Assembly (NCBI GenBank): GCA_016208545.1
Contig: JACQXU010000009.1
Location: 1 to 16,482, forward strand
DNA: 16,482 nt
From: Candidatus Uhrbacteria bacterium
Lineage (GTDB): Bacteria > Patescibacteriota > Patescibacteriia > UBA9934 > GWF2-40-263
Direction of reading: 5' to 3'
Below the pieces are notes generated by a model that was not told the DNA's origin, did no database searches, and was given only the letters and a program-made list of their open reading frames with translations. Of the stretch, positions 13,445 to 16,482 are shown piece by piece (position 1 is the first letter of the stretch; the number at the start of each line of letters is the position of its first letter). A program made the translations under genes and the position numbers.

Positions 13445-13473
13445 GTCATGGAGTCATGGAGTTGTGGAGTCCA
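13445..13473. repeat. Short near-tandem repeat, GTCATGGA type (site g, one arm)
   Basis: gtcatggagtcatggagttg then tggagtcc: three near-copies of a 9-nt unit. The repeat overlaps the last codons of rnhA (LDSTTP) and its TGA, so the RNase H C-terminus is encoded by repeat sequence. No complementary arm is present. Confidence 0.6.
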
Positions 13474-13870
13474 AAACTTTATTCACCAACTCGTCGGCCT
13501 CTTTATTTTTTTCACGACGAACATGAGTGAACGTTACTTTTTGAAATGCGTGCAAAAGATTTTTCACTTCCAAAAATCGTTTTGCGATTCCTGGATCTTT
13601 AACTTTATATTGACCGTTCAATTGTCGATATGCAAGTTCGGAATCGAGATAAAATTCTACATTGTTCGCGCCAAGTTTTTTAGCTTTTTCAAGTCCAATA
13701 ATAATAGCTGTATATTCAGCTTGATTGTTTGTGGTTTTGCCAAGATATTTTGAAGCAGTTGCGATTGTTTTGCCTTCGTGGCCGCCGACGATTTCTTTCA
13801 AAACAGCAGCTGATGCGGCAGGACCAGGATTGCCACGAGAACCGCCGTCAGTGTAGATGCGGAGGTGCAT
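13454..13870 (-). CDS. rnhA: Ribonuclease HI
   Basis: A 138-residue RNase H-fold enzyme that degrades the RNA strand of RNA-DNA hybrids, such as replication primers and R-loops. The catalytic acids are D8 (IYTDGGSRGNPG), E52 (NNQAEYTA), D76 (FYLDSEL) and D126 (KNKEADELVN), with H116 in THVRREKN. It lacks the basic-protrusion helix of E. coli RNase HI and has the compact ypdQ/Thermus-like form. The last residues lie in repeat site g. Upstream, ttttttttat precedes the ATG with no Shine-Dalgarno. An 18-bp direct repeat separates it from the DUF2914 gene. Confidence 0.95.
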   Translation of the reverse strand: MHLRIYTDGGSRGNPGPAASAAVLKEIVGGHEGKTIATASKYLGKTTNNQAEYTAIIIGLEKAKKLGANNVEFYLDSELAYRQLNGQYKVKDPGIAKRFLEVKNLLHAFQKVTFTHVRREKNKEADELVNKVLDSTTP

Positions 13871-13883
13871 ATAAAAAAAGGGA

Positions 13884-13924
13884 AAGGGAGTAATGGGGAA
13901 AGTGGTAAGGGAGTAATGGGGAAA
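13884..13924. repeat. Exact 18-bp direct repeat (site h)
   Basis: aagggagtaatggggaaa occurs at 13884-13901 and again at 13907-13924, separated by gtggt. The second copy abuts the stop codon of the DUF2914 gene. No complementary arm is present. It fills the gap between that gene and rnhA. Confidence 0.85.
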
Positions 13925-15022
13925 TTAATCACTTAAAATTTCAATGAGATCTGGCAATTCTGCAACAGTTTCTATACGAAATCTCACGCGGCCGAGAACT
14001 TGGCCACGTTTTGTCTCAACATCCACGCGCCACATTCCATCGGTAACAGTTTTTTTCATTGAGTAACCACGATACCCTGCTTCGCGACCGCCGTTTACTA
14101 AAAATGACAAACGATCTTTATCAATCCACTTTCGCTTCTGTTCATCGTAAAACTGCCAATTATGAACAATTGTAGTGTTCAACTCCGCTGGCGCAAAAAT
14201 TGATGTGAAAACAAATACTCGATCGCCATTATTAATATGAACTGTTTGAACTGGGAGTAGTCTCTCAATAAAACTTCGCTCTTCGTCTTTCAGCTGATAC
14301 TCGCCACCTGAACGAACAATATTATGATACACGCCAGCTTCTCTAATTGAAAGAGGAATCGGTGGAATTAAATTGAAAAAATAAAGACCATTCATCAAAA
14401 CAAAAATTAAAAGTGCGGAAGACGCGATGGATTTCCCAATTTGTCTTACACTATCAAAAAATTTTGAAAGAGCTGTTACGTACAACAAAAAAAATCCTAA
14501 ACTCATTAAACCAGCGGCAACGAAAAAAAATGGACCAAGTGAATTAAAAACGTACGAAAAAATCACTGAAAAAACCGAAAACAAAACAAAGTAAAATACG
14601 CTCATGTGAACAATTGGTTTGAGATAATATGACCTAAAAACTTCATTTGAAAGCATGAGAAATGCAATTATGATTAGTATCGGCCAGCTCACGGAAAACG
14701 ATCCGCTGAACCAATAAAAAATCAAAGACGCACTCAAAAGCGCGCCAAGCGAAAACTGAAAAATAAGCGGAGCAAGCAAACAAAGGTAAGAGATAATTTT
14801 TCCACTGCGATTTGCAATATGAAGCAAAGTGATTGCAATTCCTACAACTAAAATATGAACTGCGAGGATCAAAAACGCTGTTTGAATTTGTATGCTTCGA
14901 AACGTTACAAAATCAACAGCAACACCAAACAACAGCGTTCCAGGAAGCAGAACACGTTCATATTTCACATAAAGTCTTTTCAATTTTTCGTAACGAAATA
15001 ATTTTTTAATACGATCTTGCAT
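13925..15022 (-). CDS. Multi-pass membrane protein with C-terminal DUF2914 domain
   Basis: A 365-residue protein. About seven hydrophobic helices fall roughly at 27-42, 48-68, 78-103, 112-125, 138-158, 163-185 and 200-220, followed by a soluble C-terminal domain (about 255-353). That domain matches DUF2914: VFVFTSIFAPAELNTTIVHN, then GGREAGYRGYSMKKTV, GMWRVDVETKRGQVLGRVRF. DUF2914 domains are beta-rich, extracytoplasmic and of unknown function. The N-terminus is a basic cytosolic segment. The gene begins 3 bp after the secreted beta-propeller gene ends, so the two are probably co-transcribed and may act together at the cell surface (inference). No Shine-Dalgarno is visible. Confidence 0.85.
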   Translation of the reverse strand: MQDRIKKLFRYEKLKRLYVKYERVLLPGTLLFGVAVDFVTFRSIQIQTAFLILAVHILVVGIAITLLHIANRSGKIISYLCLLAPLIFQFSLGALLSASLIFYWFSGSFSVSWPILIIIAFLMLSNEVFRSYYLKPIVHMSVFYFVLFSVFSVIFSYVFNSLGPFFFVAAGLMSLGFFLLYVTALSKFFDSVRQIGKSIASSALLIFVLMNGLYFFNLIPPIPLSIREAGVYHNIVRSGGEYQLKDEERSFIERLLPVQTVHINNGDRVFVFTSIFAPAELNTTIVHNWQFYDEQKRKWIDKDRLSFLVNGGREAGYRGYSMKKTVTDGMWRVDVETKRGQVLGRVRFRIETVAELPDLIEILSD

Positions 15023-15025
15023 AAA

Positions 15026-16459
15026 TTAATATCCACCGCTTTGTATCTCTTGAACTTTATAATATAAAGCCCAATCACCTTTTGAAGTTTGAATAACGCT
15101 TGGATCGCAAATAATTTGGCTATAACCAGATGAAATAACTGAACGTTCATCAGACCAATTTAATCCATCTGAAGAAGAGACGCGCGAAATTCCATTTTTA
15201 CAAAAATAGAGATGCATTTTACCGTCCACTGCTTCAATAACGTCCGGAACATTGCCTCCAAGATCAATTATACGATCCTTTTTAAACGTCAAACCATCCG
15301 TGCTTTTTGCAATTGCAATTTGTGCTGAACCACCGGAAACGCTATATCCTGCGTACATGTACCAAGTTGAACCGATTTTTGCGACAGTAGGATCAACAAC
15401 TGGCCATTCCTCAAATCGAACACCGTCCTCCTGAAGCCAATTTATTCCGTCTTTTGAAAGTGCGCTCATAACTTTTGTTTGACCATTTATCAAATCAGTC
15501 GGAGGAGAAACAAAAAACATTCTGTAATATCCGTTGTCGATTTTCATAACAAACGGATCCCAAACTTTTGATTCTGTAAAGCCATAAATCGTACAATTTC
15601 CGCTTGTGAATGTTTCACCGTCAGTTGAAACAGAACAATCCATTGTGTCGTAATTTCCATCAACGTAATACAAAACGTAACTTCCATCATCGAGCTGAAT
15701 AATCGCTGGAACGCTCGCGCGATCTTTGATTAACTTTCCTTCTTTTACCCAAGACGTTTCATCATTTGAAAGTGCTCGATAAACTTTGTGATAATAAGGA
15801 TGATTGCAACACAGTGTGGATGGAACGCTTGAAATTTTTGGATGAGGAGAACCGTGCGAAGCAGGATCAAATTCTGTTTCAGTTGTCGTTTCACTTTCTT
15901 CGGCGCTTGTGTCGTTTTTAGTTGTGTCGCTTTCAGTTGTCTCCGACGTTTCTGCTGTTTTTGTTGTTACAATTCCTGTTTCTATTTTTGCTAAATCACT
16001 ATTTGTAATCCCCAATCCCAAATATCTCATGATTGTGTACGCGGCAGGACCATCTTGCATGTAAATTCGACGACAAGTTTTTGGATAAACGTACCACGCT
16101 TCGCCGTGTTGTTGAACTTGCAAAAGAATCTGGCCTTTTAGTTTGCCAGCAAGACTGTTTGAACTGCAAACGGACGATGATGATAACATTGAAGAAGTTG
16201 AAGTGACTATTGGAATTTTTGAGAGATCAGCATCAGTGATTCCCAAACTAAATTCCCGCATCATTGTGTATGCCGTTCCGCCATCTTTCATGTAATAACG
16301 TTTGTTGTCTGTATGACGCACAAACCACGCTTCGCCATGCTCTTGAACTTGAAGCAAAATGTAACCTTGAAGTTTTTTCGCAAGCGAAGTGTCGTACGCG
16401 CGAACTGAAAACGGCACAAAAATAACGAATGTTAATAAAAGGAAAAAATATTTTGACAT
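15026..16459 (-). CDS. Secreted protein: two HGEAW modules, S/T-rich linker, beta-propeller
   Basis: A 477-residue protein. The signal peptide MSKYFFLLLTFVIFVPFSVRA has a likely cleavage before YD. Two homologous modules (about 28-81 and 106-159) share ILLQVQ.HGEAW(F/Y)V, then YYM/IYM..G.AYT.MR..LGIT..DL.KI. I associate this module with cell-surface proteins of Patescibacteria. A Thr/Ser/Glu-rich linker (about 165-200) follows. The C-terminal part (about 225-470) shows five repeats with a (V/I)xDP-like strand start followed by an aromatic YYxYY-like strand: 249-266, 299-316, 354-371, 404-419, 450-467. This is the layout of five-bladed GH43/GH32-like propellers. Carbohydrate binding or hydrolysis is plausible, but catalytic residues are not assigned. 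It probably heads an operon with the DUF2914 gene. Confidence 0.82.
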   Translation of the reverse strand: MSKYFFLLLTFVIFVPFSVRAYDTSLAKKLQGYILLQVQEHGEAWFVRHTDNKRYYMKDGGTAYTMMREFSLGITDADLSKIPIVTSTSSMLSSSSVCSSNSLAGKLKGQILLQVQQHGEAWYVYPKTCRRIYMQDGPAAYTIMRYLGLGITNSDLAKIETGIVTTKTAETSETTESDTTKNDTSAEESETTTETEFDPASHGSPHPKISSVPSTLCCNHPYYHKVYRALSNDETSWVKEGKLIKDRASVPAIIQLDDGSYVLYYVDGNYDTMDCSVSTDGETFTSGNCTIYGFTESKVWDPFVMKIDNGYYRMFFVSPPTDLINGQTKVMSALSKDGINWLQEDGVRFEEWPVVDPTVAKIGSTWYMYAGYSVSGGSAQIAIAKSTDGLTFKKDRIIDLGGNVPDVIEAVDGKMHLYFCKNGISRVSSSDGLNWSDERSVISSGYSQIICDPSVIQTSKGDWALYYKVQEIQSGGY

Positions 16460-16482
16460 AAGAAAAATTTTTAATTTGAAAT

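Noticed and set aside
13422..13449. Longer pilM start at 13449
   Set aside because: The extra nine residues (MTLCYTYST) overlap the extended -10 and are not PilM-like; MSLFGK at 13422 is the better start.

Overview
The window most resembles a Patescibacteria/CPR-type genome (inference, not proven). It is a moderately AT-rich chromosome with tightly packed genes and few Shine-Dalgarno sites; several starts sit about 7-10 nt after a -10-like hexamer, as in leaderless transcripts. The core genes are lgt, gatCA without gatB beside them, ligA, a type IV pilus set (pilM, pilin, prepilin peptidase) and rnhA. There is also a secreted protein with two 'ILLQVQ..HGEAW' modules of a kind I associate with CPR bacteria. 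The code appears standard: msrBA, pilD, the pilin gene, pilM and rnhA all end at TGA.

Positions 1-1008 carry no intact gene. They hold a hairpin (4-42), a compound stem-loop ending in a sequence like the 3' end of tRNA-Ser (58-182), a decayed DUF84 (inosine/xanthosine triphosphatase-like) gene (209-695), a 166-bp multi-armed palindrome closed by a perfect 21-bp stem (699-864), and a probable terminator (932-957). Positions 1009-4700 on the + strand encode a two-domain cytidine-deaminase-fold protein, an MsrB-MsrA fusion, a SAM methyltransferase, and two tandem paralogues of an unrecognised HAYV-motif family. A small CxxC protein lies on the - strand between the methyltransferase and the paralogues.

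From 16459 down to 4780 everything is on the - strand. In transcription order: secreted beta-propeller protein, DUF2914 membrane protein, rnhA, pilM, type IV pilin, prepilin peptidase, ligA, gatC, gatA, lgt, a TrmB-like regulator and a DUF218 protein. PilM, the pilin and the peptidase form part of one type IV pilus pathway. GatCA, LigA, RNase HI and Lgt are housekeeping functions.

The most unusual features are these. (1) Many gaps between genes hold a low-complexity element made of short near-tandem repeats, several followed by their own reverse complement; each site has a different sequence but the same architecture. A similar tandem repeat sits in frame inside pilM. (2) Large structured palindromes flank the decayed DUF84 gene. 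(3) ligA has lost about 23-25 residues of its NAD+-binding Ia segment together with a frame change, although its original start, overlapping the pilD stop, is still visible. (4) Two tandem paralogues of an unknown family differ at a His-rich motif.
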